From the IMG/VR virus record IMGVR_UViG_3300036857_000586, positions 1 through 23,257 of that record: 23,257 bases of DNA; one strand, given 5' to 3'. The notes under the pieces were generated by a model, which was not told where the DNA came from, did not search any database, and saw nothing but the letters and a program-made list of their open reading frames with translations. The translations under genes were made by a program, and so were the position numbers. Position 1 is the first letter of the stretch. Each line of letters begins with the position of its first letter. This document shows positions 1 through 7,367 of this stretch, in pieces. The DNA comes from a virus.

Positions 1-720
1 GGGCAGATCGGCGCGCAGCTTTTCCAGCATCGGCTTGTTGGTGTCGAGCCAGCGCTCGACCTTGTCGACGTCCTCGATCATGCCGAGGACGTTGAGGAAG
101 CGGTGCGCCCAGTTGTCCCACGGCTCGTTGCCGACGCGCTCCAGCATCACCGGCTCGTTCGGATTGACCGGTGGCTGCGCTGTTGCCGGAGCAGGCGAAG
201 ATGGCGGCGTCGGACGCCGCACGTTGGTGCGGTCGGGATCATCGGTGGTCGGAATCTGGAACAGGCTCATCAGAAAGAACTTGCGCGCAGCGCTGTGGCA
301 CTTGTTCAGTCCCTTGTCGTCGAACGTGCCCTTACTGGTGCGCGTGTTGGCGACACCGGTCTGCTGCTGCTGCAGCGGCCAGACCTGTCCAGAGTTGTGC
401 ATGATGGTGAAGTCGTAGGTGGCGAAGATGGCGTTGCCCTTGTCCATGAATCCGCGCTCGCGCTCGCTCTGCAGGATGGTGAGCCCGTGCTTGGACATGA
501 TCGGGGCAAGCGCCGTGATGATGTCCTGCAGGCGCGCAAAATTGTAACCGTGAAAGGTGTTGCGGCCTTCCTTCAGGATTGGATGCTCGGCGATCTCGGC
601 GGTGATGGCTGAAATGGCGGCAGCCACCTTGTCGAACGGCGTCACCGGCAGCGCGGGCGGCGGCGCGGCGGGCGCGGTCGGTGGCGCTTCGGCCTGCGTC
701 TCGGTGATCTCGTTGCTCAT
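1..720 (-). CDS. erf: ERF-family single-strand DNA annealing protein (3' end outside window)
   Basis: Recombinase of the ERF (essential recombination function) family. These proteins anneal complementary single strands and are used by phages for recombination and genome circularisation. The visible 240 residues start at an ATG after an Ala/Pro-rich leader (residues 11-27). The ERF core follows: a helix with HPILKEGRN at about 46-53, then FARLQDIITALAP at 61-73, and the family's closing segment KCHSAARKFFLMSLF with IPTTDDPD at about 140-163. The N-terminal core is therefore complete; a Pro-rich linker and a C-terminal part follow and run off the window edge. The start ATG overlaps the stop of the exonuclease gene upstream (ATGA), so the two are probably translationally coupled. 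This is the usual exonuclease-plus-annealase pair. Family assignment is by motif recognition. Confidence 0.9.
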   Translation of the reverse strand, partial: MSNEITETQAEAPPTAPAAPPPALPVTPFDKVAAAISAITAEIAEHPILKEGRNTFHGYNFARLQDIITALAPIMSKHGLTILQSERERGFMDKGNAIFATYDFTIMHNSGQVWPLQQQQTGVANTRTSKGTFDDKGLNKCHSAARKFFLMSLFQIPTTDDPDRTNVRRPTPPSSPAPATAQPPVNPNEPVMLERVGNEPWDNWAHRFLNVLGMIEDVDKVERWLDTNKPMLEKLRADLP

Positions 721-1514
721 GCTGCGTCTTTCTTCTGCTGGATGCTGAGCGCACCGCGCTTGTTGCGGTTGATGCTGATGTTGTGAAAACGCAGGCGACC
801 GACGTCGTTTGGCACCAAGGATTTGGCCGACGCCGCCGCCTGTGCATGCAGGTCGGCGAAGGACTTGGTTTCGGACCAGACCTGCAACTGCTCGATCATC
901 TCCTCTTTCCAGTTTGGGTCCTCGACGGTGAGATCGATGTTGCGCCATTTCTCCGGCGGGTAGACCGGTGCGACGGGGTGCGGCGGTGTGATGGTCTCGA
1001 CGCAAATCTTGAAGGCGCAGATGCGCTCGAAGGCTTCGTCACGGAAGGCCTGATCGAAATCGATGTCGACCTCGACCGGCTCGTGGCCCAGCACCGAGAT
1101 CAGCAGCAGCGCATTGCGACAGCCGACGATCTCGCGCTGTACCTCGATCTGCGCTGCATACCAGCGGCGCGCGAAGTCGAACGACACAGAGGTCTTGATC
1201 TCGACCACCGCATCGCGCTGCGCATCGAACCCGTCGAGTGTGCATGTCAGCCAGTCGAACTTCGGATGCTGGTGCACCGCGCCGACGTCGCTGAAGGCGT
1301 AGCCCAGCTTGCGCTCCTGCCAACTGCGAATGAACGGCTCCATGTGCGCGCCGCGCTGCACCTCCCAGACGTTGGACAGATCGGGCGGCGCTGCCAGCCC
1401 GCACTTGACGCGCCAGAGATCGTTGCGCTGCTCGTCGGTGCCAGCCACGATCACCGGACAATCGGAAGCACCGATCTCTCCGCGCGCTGCGAGTTGTTCT
1501 GCGGTCAGTGGCAT
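717..1514 (-). CDS. YqaJ/lambda-type exonuclease (viral recombinase)
   Basis: A 265-residue protein of the YqaJ viral recombinase family, a PD-(D/E)XK nuclease related to lambda exonuclease. Such enzymes digest one strand of duplex DNA from the ends and hand the 3' tail to an annealing protein. Visible motifs are the N-terminal GASDCPVI (residues 15-22), E59 in GAHMEP, D94 in TLDGFD, E105 and K107 in VVEIKTS (the catalytic E-x-K), and a Gln-rich helix AQIEVQ at 121-126. These match the order of lambda exonuclease active-site residues. It lies between a helix-turn-helix gene (10-base overlap upstream) and ERF (ATGA overlap downstream). Length is normal for the family and nothing is broken. Its partner in end resection is very likely the ERF protein next to it. 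Confidence 0.92.
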   Translation of the reverse strand: MPLTAEQLAARGEIGASDCPVIVAGTDEQRNDLWRVKCGLAAPPDLSNVWEVQRGAHMEPFIRSWQERKLGYAFSDVGAVHQHPKFDWLTCTLDGFDAQRDAVVEIKTSVSFDFARRWYAAQIEVQREIVGCRNALLLISVLGHEPVEVDIDFDQAFRDEAFERICAFKICVETITPPHPVAPVYPPEKWRNIDLTVEDPNWKEEMIEQLQVWSETKSFADLHAQAAASAKSLVPNDVGRLRFHNISINRNKRGALSIQQKKDAA

Positions 1515-1747
1515 GACAGCGGCTTCAATTCGGCATCGATGGGTGGTGAGCGAAAATGGTTGCGCAGGTCGGTGCGACTGACCCAGCGCCGACCGCGCCA
1601 GCGTTTCGAGCGCACGCGCGGCTGCTCGATCTTCTTGCCGACACGGCGCGGGCGGATCAGTCGGTAGATGGTGTCGCGGCAGATGTGTTCCTGCCGCATC
1701 GCGGCCTCGACTGTGATCAGGTCCTTTTCCTGTGGTCGTTTCCTCAA
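1505..1747 (-). CDS. Small helix-turn-helix DNA-binding protein
   Basis: An 80-residue basic protein at the head of the leftward operon. The sequence ITVEAAMRQEHICRDTIYRLI (residues about 11-31) reads as a helix-turn-helix. It is followed by a basic stretch and RWRGRRWVSRTDLRNHF, as in small MerR/excisionase-like winged-helix proteins. I chose a TTG start at 1747 because GGAGG sits six bases upstream. The same frame is open further to a TTG at 1867 (120 residues), but that start has no Shine-Dalgarno sequence. The gene overlaps the start of the exonuclease by ten bases. It could be an excisionase, a cofactor or a regulator of the operon; the sequence does not decide. Confidence that it is a gene is higher than confidence in its role. 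Confidence 0.7.
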   Translation of the reverse strand: MRKRPQEKDLITVEAAMRQEHICRDTIYRLIRPRRVGKKIEQPRVRSKRWRGRRWVSRTDLRNHFRSPPIDAELKPLSCH

Positions 1748-1939
1748 GACAAACCTCCAGCGCTCGCGCGCCCTGTCTTGCGCGCGCGTCAAAGGAATCA
1801 GCGGTTTTGCTTTGCCGTTGGGGAATGGCAGGCTGAAAAGCCCGTCATCGCTCGTTAATTCAAGCAAACCAGAAAAATAAATTTGTGCAAGGGGGGCCGC
1901 ACTGCGTTGGCTCAGCGACAGTCAAGCGCAAATTTCAAG

Positions 1940-2000
1940 TTATACAACCTGATCCACCGCGCATGGTGCCGCATGTCGTACACTTTAATTTATACAACCT
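1940..2000. repeat. Direct repeat TTATACAACCT, two copies 50 bp apart
   Basis: Identical 11-base copies lie at 1940-1950 and 1990-2000. The core ATACAAC recurs inverted as GTTGTAT at 2084-2090, and a shorter match TACAACC lies at 2127-2133. Read on the minus strand each copy is AGGTTGTATAA, so it contains a TATAA that could be part of a -10 box for the leftward operon. Repressor sites overlapping promoters would look like this. Binding is inferred, not shown. Confidence 0.5.
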
Positions 2001-2153
2001 TAAATTCTTTTTCGATTCTTACGACAGTTTCGTAACAACTTTGCGTCAGGCGATGACTGTATGTGTCTGTCTGAAATCTTATAGTTGTATCGCAGCAAGC
2101 CGATTTGTGCGGACGCCGAAAAAAACTACAACCAAAAATCGGTGCAAAAAAAA

Positions 2154-2173
2154 TTTTCACAGAGCCGTGAAAA
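2154..2173. promoter_or_regulatory. Candidate operator: TTTTCAC-N6-GTGAAAA dyad
   Basis: A perfect 7-base inverted repeat with a six-base spacer, 20 bases in all, placed about 60 bases before the Cro-like gene. Its size and spacing suit a dimeric helix-turn-helix repressor. On the minus strand the dyad is followed by a run of T, so a weak AT-rich terminator is the main alternative, although no gene lies upstream on that strand. Confidence 0.45.
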
Positions 2174-2235
2174 GAAAGTCTCGTACACCTGCTTGATATT
2201 GCCAGACACCACATCGATTTGGTTCACACTGATGG

Positions 2236-2487
2236 ATGGCAAATGATACTCCCATCCAACTGAACACCTTCGAGGGCATCGTCAAGCGCATCGGTGGCGT
2301 CAAGGCCGTCGCCGACGTCACCAATCGCAGCACCAATTCGGTGTTCAACTGGCGCGCCAAGGGATTCTTCCCGCCGCATATCTATTTCCTGATCGATGAC
2401 GAACTGCGCAGGCAGGGTTACACCGCGGCGCGCTGGCTGTTCCAGTTCGATGAGCCGCAACCACTACGCAAACGCAACGTGGCATAG
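2236..2487 (+). CDS. Cro/YdaS-like DNA-binding protein
   Basis: First gene of the rightward operon, 83 residues. Residues about 10-48 (FEGIVKRIGG, VKAVADVTNRS, TNSVFNWRAKGFFPP) form a helix-turn-helix of the Cro/YdaS type, in which the recognition helix is followed by a W-x-x-x-G-x-x-P turn. The C-terminal part is amphipathic and ends in a basic tail. Position next to a divergent control region with a dyad suggests it binds there and switches early transcription. The ATG at 2236 is preceded only by a weak purine stretch, and an ATG at 2232 is out of frame. The 3' end is close to the next gene (11-base gap). Fold is confident; role as Cro-like regulator is inferred from position. Confidence 0.8.
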   Translation: MANDTPIQLNTFEGIVKRIGGVKAVADVTNRSTNSVFNWRAKGFFPPHIYFLIDDELRRQGYTAARWLFQFDEPQPLRKRNVA

Positions 2488-2497
2488 GTGTCTGGCT

Positions 2498-2911
2498 ATG
2501 GGGCAGCTTTCGCTGTTTGCAGGCAAACGGCAGCGCGGGCTGAAGCCACCCGGCAGGCATGAGTTTGCACTGCATGTGCTGGTGGCCGACATTCTGCGGC
2601 GCTGGGGTACCACCGGCTGGCGCTGGACGCATCTGCCGTTCGGCGAGAAGCGCAACGTGATCACGGGCGCGCGCCTCAAGCGCATGGGCACCAAGCGCGG
2701 CTGGCCTGATTTCATTCTGCTGTCGCCGTACCCGGCCAAGGCACACTTCCTCGAACTGAAGCGCGAAGGCGGCACACTCACCGACGAGCAGCAGGACCTG
2801 CAGATGTGGCTCGTCGCCAACGGCTACGAGTACAAGGTCGCCGACAACTTCCGAGATGCGGTCAACATCCTGCGTGATTGGGGCGCGGTGCGCGCCAGCG
2901 TGAACGCATGA
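2498..2911 (+). CDS. VRR-NUC domain nuclease
   Basis: A 137-residue protein of the VRR-NUC family, PD-(D/E)XK nucleases common in phage replication modules and related to the nuclease domain of FAN1. The core motif is visible: RGWPDFILL with D71, then AHFLELKRE with E86 and K88 as the E-x-K pair, then TLTDEQQDLQMWL, the helix that typically follows in this family. The frame is open further upstream (to 2396), but I chose the ATG at 2498 because AGGTG precedes it and it clears the previous gene. It probably trims branched DNA or flaps during replication or recombination; the substrate cannot be read from sequence. The last bases overlap the next gene (ATGA). Confidence 0.85.
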   Translation: MGQLSLFAGKRQRGLKPPGRHEFALHVLVADILRRWGTTGWRWTHLPFGEKRNVITGARLKRMGTKRGWPDFILLSPYPAKAHFLELKREGGTLTDEQQDLQMWLVANGYEYKVADNFRDAVNILRDWGAVRASVNA

Positions 2912-3126
2912 TCCCGAGTGCCTTCCGTGCCAACTGTGAATTTTGCAAGCGCGAGATCGATACGCGCGCAGATGGCACGCATCAGTACACATCGGGCTGG
3001 GTCAAGGTGCGCAGCGGTGGCGGTGGCCACGGCATCTCGCTGCCCAAACGCGAGAACCGCTGGGCGTGCAGCTACTGCGTCGATAGCGCCGCACGCGGAT
3101 TCCTTCAGCAAGGGAAGTTGTTCTGA
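2908..3126 (+). CDS. Small Cys-pair (zinc-ribbon-like) protein
   Basis: A 72-residue protein starting at an ATG that overlaps the stop of the nuclease gene (ATGA). Two Cys pairs, CEFC at about residues 11-14 and CSYC near residue 54, are separated by about 40 residues, as in a small zinc ribbon. Between them is a Gly-rich segment (SGGGGHG). No enzyme motif is seen. In this position it may be a nucleic-acid-binding accessory of the replication operon, but that is inference. An upstream in-frame ATG at 2878 would add ten residues and is less likely because the overlap start is typical here. Confidence 0.7.
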   Translation: MIPSAFRANCEFCKREIDTRADGTHQYTSGWVKVRSGGGGHGISLPKRENRWACSYCVDSAARGFLQQGKLF

Positions 3127-3752
3127 TGCGTTGCGTCGTCGCCTACTATCGCGTCTCAACACACAGGCAGATTGCTGCGCTGGATGTGCAGCAATCGCAG
3201 GTTCGCAGGTTTGCACAGACCGAAGGTCTGCAGATCATTGCAGAGTATTCAGAGATCAGGACCGGGAGAGGCTCCCTCGCACGGCGACCAATACTTGCTG
3301 CGGCAATCAAACAGGCGCGCAGAGCGAAGGCTGTCATCTGTGTTGCCAGTCTCGACCGGCTGTCCCGAGATGTCCACTTCATCAGCGGTCTGATGGCGCG
3401 CCGCATCCCATTTATTGTGACCAAGCTGGGCATCAACGCAGACCCTTGCCTCCTGCATATCCACGCTGCCATTGCCGAACAAGAACGGCGAATGATCTCA
3501 GAGCGCACCAGCGCTGGATTACGCGCTGCCAAGCAACGCGGTGTGAGACTGGGAAGCCCGACAATCGCAATTGCTAATCGTTTGGCGGCTCAACGGCGCG
3601 CTGAAGTTCTGCGACCGATTTTCGAGACATTACGAGGATGCTCGCTGCGAGCCATCGCCGACGAACTCAATCGCAAAAAAATCGAAACGCCACGCAAGCT
3701 GCGCTGGTCGGCAATGACAGTTGCGCGCGTGCAAAAACGACTGGGTGTCTGA
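3126..3752 (+). CDS. Small serine recombinase (resolvase/invertase-type)
   Basis: A 208-residue serine recombinase. The catalytic serine is S11 in YYRVST, and the second signature ASLDRLSRD (residues 74-82) carries the active-site arginines. HIHAAIAEQERRMISERT begins the long E helix, and AAKQRGVRLGSP leads into a C-terminal helix-turn-helix (SLRAIADELNRKKIETP, then RWSAMTVARVQKRL). The length suits resolvases and invertases, not large serine integrases. It resembles the 'recombinase family protein' group frequent in Hyphomicrobiales. It shares one base with its neighbours on both sides (TGATG), so it is a true operon member. It may resolve multimers, invert a segment or act in integration. 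No other site-specific recombinase is seen in the window. Confidence 0.9.
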   Translation: MRCVVAYYRVSTHRQIAALDVQQSQVRRFAQTEGLQIIAEYSEIRTGRGSLARRPILAAAIKQARRAKAVICVASLDRLSRDVHFISGLMARRIPFIVTKLGINADPCLLHIHAAIAEQERRMISERTSAGLRAAKQRGVRLGSPTIAIANRLAAQRRAEVLRPIFETLRGCSLRAIADELNRKKIETPRKLRWSAMTVARVQKRLGV

Positions 3753-4009
3753 TGTTCGTCTGCCAGCACTGCGGCCAGATAAGTTCATCGGTCAGCCACA
3801 AGGCGGCTGGCAATGCCAAGGCGTGGGCGCTCGGCGTGCCGCGGCAGGGCGGCTTTCATGTGCGCAAGATCGTGTGGGGGCTGCTGATGGCGCAGGCCGA
3901 AATGCGCATGGGCGAGGAGATCAGGGCGGCGCTGTTGATGGTCGAGGCCAACCACAAGCCGCGGCGCAATCAGTTGCGCGATCTGCCGGTGAAGGAGGGC
4001 GAGGCATGA
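3752..4009 (+). CDS. Hypothetical 85-residue protein with N-terminal CxxC
   Basis: Starts at an ATG overlapping the recombinase stop (TGATG). The N-terminus FVCQHCGQISSSVSHKAAG has one CxxC pair with a following His, which could be half of a metal site. The rest is basic and helical, including a segment AQAEMRMGEEIRAALLMVEANHK around residues 48-70. I do not recognise the family. It ends in an ATGA overlap with the next gene, so it belongs to the replication operon. Confidence 0.65.
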   Translation: MFVCQHCGQISSSVSHKAAGNAKAWALGVPRQGGFHVRKIVWGLLMAQAEMRMGEEIRAALLMVEANHKPRRNQLRDLPVKEGEA

Positions 4010-4935
4010 GCCATGATCTTAAAGGCGTCGAGCGCACACGCGCGATCATCCGCGGCGCAGCACTCAGCATTATTCGTCAGGTGTTGGAGAAGCCGGACTT
4101 CGACAAGGCGCGCAGCGGCGAAGTCAGGCGAGATTGGCTGGCACCGCCGCCGCTGTCGGCATTCCAGCGGCTGGAGCCGATGGGTTTTGGCCTGACCGAC
4201 GAGGAGAACTGGTGGTGCTTCAACCCGTACGACTGCCCGCCTGATCTGGTTTGGCCGCTCGATGTCGGTCTCATCACCGAGGAGGGCGGCACCGACCCGC
4301 CGGGGCTGGTGATGTCGCGGACGTATACGATCACACCCAAGCAGGCGCGCGGATACGCGCATCGCTTCGGCCCGTTCATGGTACGCAGCGATCACGCACA
4401 GATGGAGCGCGGCCAACTGATGCGGACCGCTGCGCTGTATGTCTGGCTCGGTGGACAGTGGTCCGACGCATCGAACCGTGTGATGTGGGAGGGCACAGCC
4501 GATAAGCCGTTGCACACGCGCGCCGGGGCGTTGCCACAGCGTGACCGCATGCAGCCTGCACTGCACACCTCAATGGGGTTGAGACAGCGTTATGAGTGGG
4601 CGGTTGCGCTTGGTCTCGACAATAGCCCGAGCATCCGTTTCGCCACCGATCCAACCGGCATCAAGGAAGTATTCCGCATTCGCGATCTGCCTGCAGGTAG
4701 GGACCGGCGCGAGGCGCTGCTCAACTGGGTGACGCAGCATTGGCGGCAAGATCGCCGTGATTCTGATGTCGAGGTCTATGTGCGCAAGCATCTGCGCGGT
4801 GCGACCGCATTCAACTGGCGCGGGATGAACTGCGAGTTGTTGCCTTCGCAATTTGACATCGACAAGCGCGATCAGTTGAAGGCCGAACGCGAGGCGATGC
4901 ACGTTGTTGGCACCGACCGGAGACAACGAGCATGA
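4006..4935 (+). CDS. Conserved-looking phage protein, function unknown
   Basis: A 309-residue protein beginning at an ATG that overlaps the previous stop. I see no catalytic motif, signal peptide or membrane segment. It is rich in Trp and Arg, with a Trp/Cys/Asn patch (NWWCFNPYDCPPD, about residues 67-79). The C-terminal segment VRKHLRGATAFNWRGMNCELLPSQFD (about residues 254-281) looks like a conserved element, and a charged tail follows. The frame extends upstream beyond 4006, but that part is antisense-like and overlaps the preceding gene. Genomic position between a recombinase and the primase suggests a DNA-replication or regulatory role, but the sequence does not show one. Confidence 0.7.
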   Translation: MSHDLKGVERTRAIIRGAALSIIRQVLEKPDFDKARSGEVRRDWLAPPPLSAFQRLEPMGFGLTDEENWWCFNPYDCPPDLVWPLDVGLITEEGGTDPPGLVMSRTYTITPKQARGYAHRFGPFMVRSDHAQMERGQLMRTAALYVWLGGQWSDASNRVMWEGTADKPLHTRAGALPQRDRMQPALHTSMGLRQRYEWAVALGLDNSPSIRFATDPTGIKEVFRIRDLPAGRDRREALLNWVTQHWRQDRRDSDVEVYVRKHLRGATAFNWRGMNCELLPSQFDIDKRDQLKAEREAMHVVGTDRRQRA

Positions 4936-5138
4936 CACCGATGCACGCGTACGGCATCTGGGTCGGACGCTGCGGCAAGCCGGGATGCCGTGCCGTGCAT
5001 ATCGATTTTGTCGACGAGCAGGGCGACGTGATCGCGTGCGCGTGCATCGCGGTCGACGACGTGCGCGGGTTCACCGAGAACATCAAGGACTGTGCCTACG
5101 CCATCATCGCCGGACAGCAGGAGGAGCCGCGGCAATGA
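4932..5138 (+). CDS. Small hypothetical protein
   Basis: A 68-residue protein linked by ATGA overlaps to both neighbours, which strongly supports it being translated. It has Cys residues at GRCGKPGC near the N-terminus and at IACACIAV in the middle, and an acidic C-terminal half (DDVRGFTENIKDCAYAII). The N-terminal half alternates hydrophobic and polar residues like a small beta sheet. The family is not recognised. It could be a small partner of the primase encoded directly after it. Confidence 0.65.
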   Translation: MTPMHAYGIWVGRCGKPGCRAVHIDFVDEQGDVIACACIAVDDVRGFTENIKDCAYAIIAGQQEEPRQ

Positions 5139-6094
5139 CAGCAGCCGAGACTATCGCCCGCGCGCTCGGCGGTCGCCGTATCGCCCGCAACGAGTGGCGC
5201 TGCCGCTGCCCGGCGCACGCCGACCGCGACCCGTCGCTCGACGTGATGGACGGCGATCTCGGCGTGGTGGTGCGCTGCCGCGCCGGGTGCACGCAGGAGG
5301 AGGTGATCAGCGCGCTGCGACGGCAGGCGCTGTGGCCGGAGAACGACGGAGAGCAGCATGGACGTGATCGACATAGCAGCCGACGCGGCGATGGCGAGAC
5401 TGCCCAGCGCAAGGTGCAGGCGCTGCGCATCTGGGATGCGGCGCTGGACCCAAGGTATACGCCTGCGGAATTTTATCTGGCTCAGCGAGGGCTGCTGCTG
5501 CCGACGGATGCGCCGCTTTCGCTCGTGCGCTTCCATCCGCGCTGCCCGCGCGGGAGCGCGACGGCTCCGGCGCTGATCGTGCTGATGCGCAGCGTACGCG
5601 ACAACCAGCCGTGCGGCATCCAGCGCATCTTCATCGACTTGCAAACGCTGCAGAAGGACAGGTGTGAGACCTCGCCCAGCGGCACCATGATGCTGGGAGC
5701 CTGCGAAGGCGCAGCCATGATGCTCAGTAGCTGGCATGATACGTTCTGGGATTGCCTGTCGTTCTGTCCGCGCCTGTTTGTCTGCGAGGGTTTTGAGACC
5801 GGTGTGGCGCTCTCGATGCGCGGTCACGTTCCGGTGTGGGCACTCGGCGACGCCGGGCGCATCGCGCGGCTGCCGCTGCTGTTTGCAGTCGGCCAGCTTG
5901 TGATCTGCGCCGACCACGACCGCGTCAATGCAAAGACCGGCAGGCGGGCAGGGCTTGCCGCCGCGCTCGAATGCCGGGCGCGCTGGAATGCATCGAGCCA
6001 CCAGAGCGCGGTGATCTGGAACGTCGATTCAGAAGGCGAGGATTTCGCCGACTGGGGTAGGGATCATGGTCAAGAAGGTCGAGCCGCCGTTTGA
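5135..6094 (+). CDS. Zinc-finger/Toprim DNA primase
   Basis: A 319-residue primase-type protein. An N-terminal zinc site is visible: C23-x-C25-P-x-H28 in WRCRCPAHADRDPS, with C48 and C52 in VVRCRAGC, as in CHC2-like primase fingers. The Toprim region has the conserved glutamate in LFVCEGFETG (E218/E221) and the acidic pair D260-x-D262 in VICADHD, which bind metal for primer synthesis. The organisation matches phage and plasmid primases that work with a RepA-type helicase, and that helicase follows directly, overlapping by 29 bases. The start ATG overlaps the previous stop (ATGA). Primer synthesis at the phage origin is inferred from family and context. Confidence 0.87.
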   Translation: MTAAETIARALGGRRIARNEWRCRCPAHADRDPSLDVMDGDLGVVVRCRAGCTQEEVISALRRQALWPENDGEQHGRDRHSSRRGDGETAQRKVQALRIWDAALDPRYTPAEFYLAQRGLLLPTDAPLSLVRFHPRCPRGSATAPALIVLMRSVRDNQPCGIQRIFIDLQTLQKDRCETSPSGTMMLGACEGAAMMLSSWHDTFWDCLSFCPRLFVCEGFETGVALSMRGHVPVWALGDAGRIARLPLLFAVGQLVICADHDRVNAKTGRRAGLAAALECRARWNASSHQSAVIWNVDSEGEDFADWGRDHGQEGRAAV

Positions 6095-7367
6095 AGCACC
6101 GCCCGGCACACACTGGTACGATCCAGAGCAGCTTGAACAGCCGCCGGAGCAGGGCGAACCGAAAGCCAACGGCGACGACAAGCATGCCATCCTCCTGCGT
6201 GAGTTCGAGGCCAGAGATTTTACCCAGATCGCCATGCGCTCATGGGAGCATGCCGGGCACTACATCCGCAGAAACGTGGTGATGACGGTTGCGCCGGGTG
6301 CCTACGGCAAGACGTCGCTGGTATTGCTCAATGCGATTGAGATGGCGCTCGGGCGCGGGCTGATCGGCCCGCCGCCAGCCAAGCGCGTGCGCGTGCTGTA
6401 TTGGAACGGCGAGGACCCGGACGACGAAATCCTGCGCCGCATCGCGGCGATCTGCATCCGCTACCAGATCGATCAGCACGATCTGGTGGGCTGGCTGTAT
6501 CTGGGCGGCAAACTGCGGATGGAGCAGCGGCTCGCCCTGCTCGACCGCAATCAGCAGCTTGTGATCAACACCGAGGTGCTGATGGGGGTCGAGAAGTACA
6601 TCGGCGATCACGGCATCGATTGCGTGATCTTTGACCCGCTGGTGGCGTTCCACCGCGTGCGTGAATCGCTGAACGAACTGATGGAGCAGATGGTGCAGAC
6701 TGCCTTCGGCGGTCTGGCCGAGCGGCGCAACTGCTGCATCGAACTTTGCCAGCACACCAGAAAATCATCGCAAGCCGCACGCGATGGCGATCTCGGGGTC
6801 GACGACAGCCGCGGCGGCGGTTCGATCACCAATGCGGCGCGCTCGGTGCGGGTGCTGAACCGGATGAGCAAGGAGGACGCCAAGCTACCCGGTTTCGACG
6901 ATGAGGAGCGCCGCCAGTATCTGCGCGTGTCGCAGGACAAAACCAACATGCTGCCAGCCAGCAAGGCTTCGTGGATCAAGCTGGGCTCGCAGCAACTGCC
7001 GAACGGTCCAGATGGCGGCCCCGGTGACAACGTGCAGGTGGTGGAGAAGTGGAACTACCCCGCGCCGTTCGATGGTGTGACGGTTGCCGACCTGAATTGG
7101 ATCAGGAGCGCGGTGCTGCAGGGTACCTATCGCAAACATCGGCGCAGCCCAGATTGGGTCGGCAAGTTGCTGGCGAAGCGCCTGCGGCTCGATGTCGAGA
7201 AGAAATCGGACGCCGAGCGCATCAGCCAAATTCTGAGAAAGTGGTTTGCCGAGCGCGTGTTAGCCACCGCAGTGCGGCGCGATGAAAAGCAGCGCAAAGA
7301 CTACGAATACATCGTTCCCGGCGACCTGAACGAGGGTGACGCAAGTGCGCCGACGTTCGACGAATAA
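6066..7367 (+). CDS. RepA-like AAA/RecA-fold replicative helicase
   Basis: A 433-residue ATPase. Walker A is APGAYGKTS at residues 76-84, and Walker B is CVIFDP with D190. A downstream segment ELCQHTRK (about 226-233) followed by RGGGSITNAARSVRVL matches the RepA/AAA_25 group of hexameric helicases, where QHTRK is the sensor region and RG..I..AAR the following loop. The N-terminal 50 residues are Pro/Glu-rich and probably flexible. The C-terminus (about 350-420) looks like a winged helix that could contact DNA. It overlaps the primase gene by 29 bases and is the last gene of the operon. It is directly followed by a repeat-rich segment that could be its target or the transcript end. Confidence 0.87.
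   Translation: MVKKVEPPFEAPPGTHWYDPEQLEQPPEQGEPKANGDDKHAILLREFEARDFTQIAMRSWEHAGHYIRRNVVMTVAPGAYGKTSLVLLNAIEMALGRGLIGPPPAKRVRVLYWNGEDPDDEILRRIAAICIRYQIDQHDLVGWLYLGGKLRMEQRLALLDRNQQLVINTEVLMGVEKYIGDHGIDCVIFDPLVAFHRVRESLNELMEQMVQTAFGGLAERRNCCIELCQHTRKSSQAARDGDLGVDDSRGGGSITNAARSVRVLNRMSKEDAKLPGFDDEERRQYLRVSQDKTNMLPASKASWIKLGSQQLPNGPDGGPGDNVQVVEKWNYPAPFDGVTVADLNWIRSAVLQGTYRKHRRSPDWVGKLLAKRLRLDVEKKSDAERISQILRKWFAERVLATAVRRDEKQRKDYEYIVPGDLNEGDASAPTFDE

Larger units (their letters stand above)
1748..2235. promoter_or_regulatory. Divergent early control region
   Basis: About 490 bases between the leftward recombination operon and the rightward replication operon with no convincing gene. It is clearly more AT-rich than the coding DNA, especially 1980-2170, with several A and T runs. 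It contains two copies of an 11-base repeat (1940-1950 and 1990-2000), an inverted copy of its core (2084-2090), and a 20-base dyad (2154-2173). Early promoters in both directions are expected here, but I find no good -35/-10 pair, so exact promoters are not assigned. Confidence 0.7.

Noticed and set aside
332-847. Open frame of 171 codons on the minus strand
   Set aside because: Rich in Arg/Ala/His, and overlaps ERF, which is in another frame with recognisable family motifs.
783-1667. Open frame of 294 codons on the plus strand
   Set aside because: Lies antisense to the exonuclease gene, which has complete nuclease motifs; no domain character.
5096-6001. Open frame of 301 codons on the minus strand
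   Set aside because: Antisense to the primase; GC-rich DNA keeps this frame open by chance.
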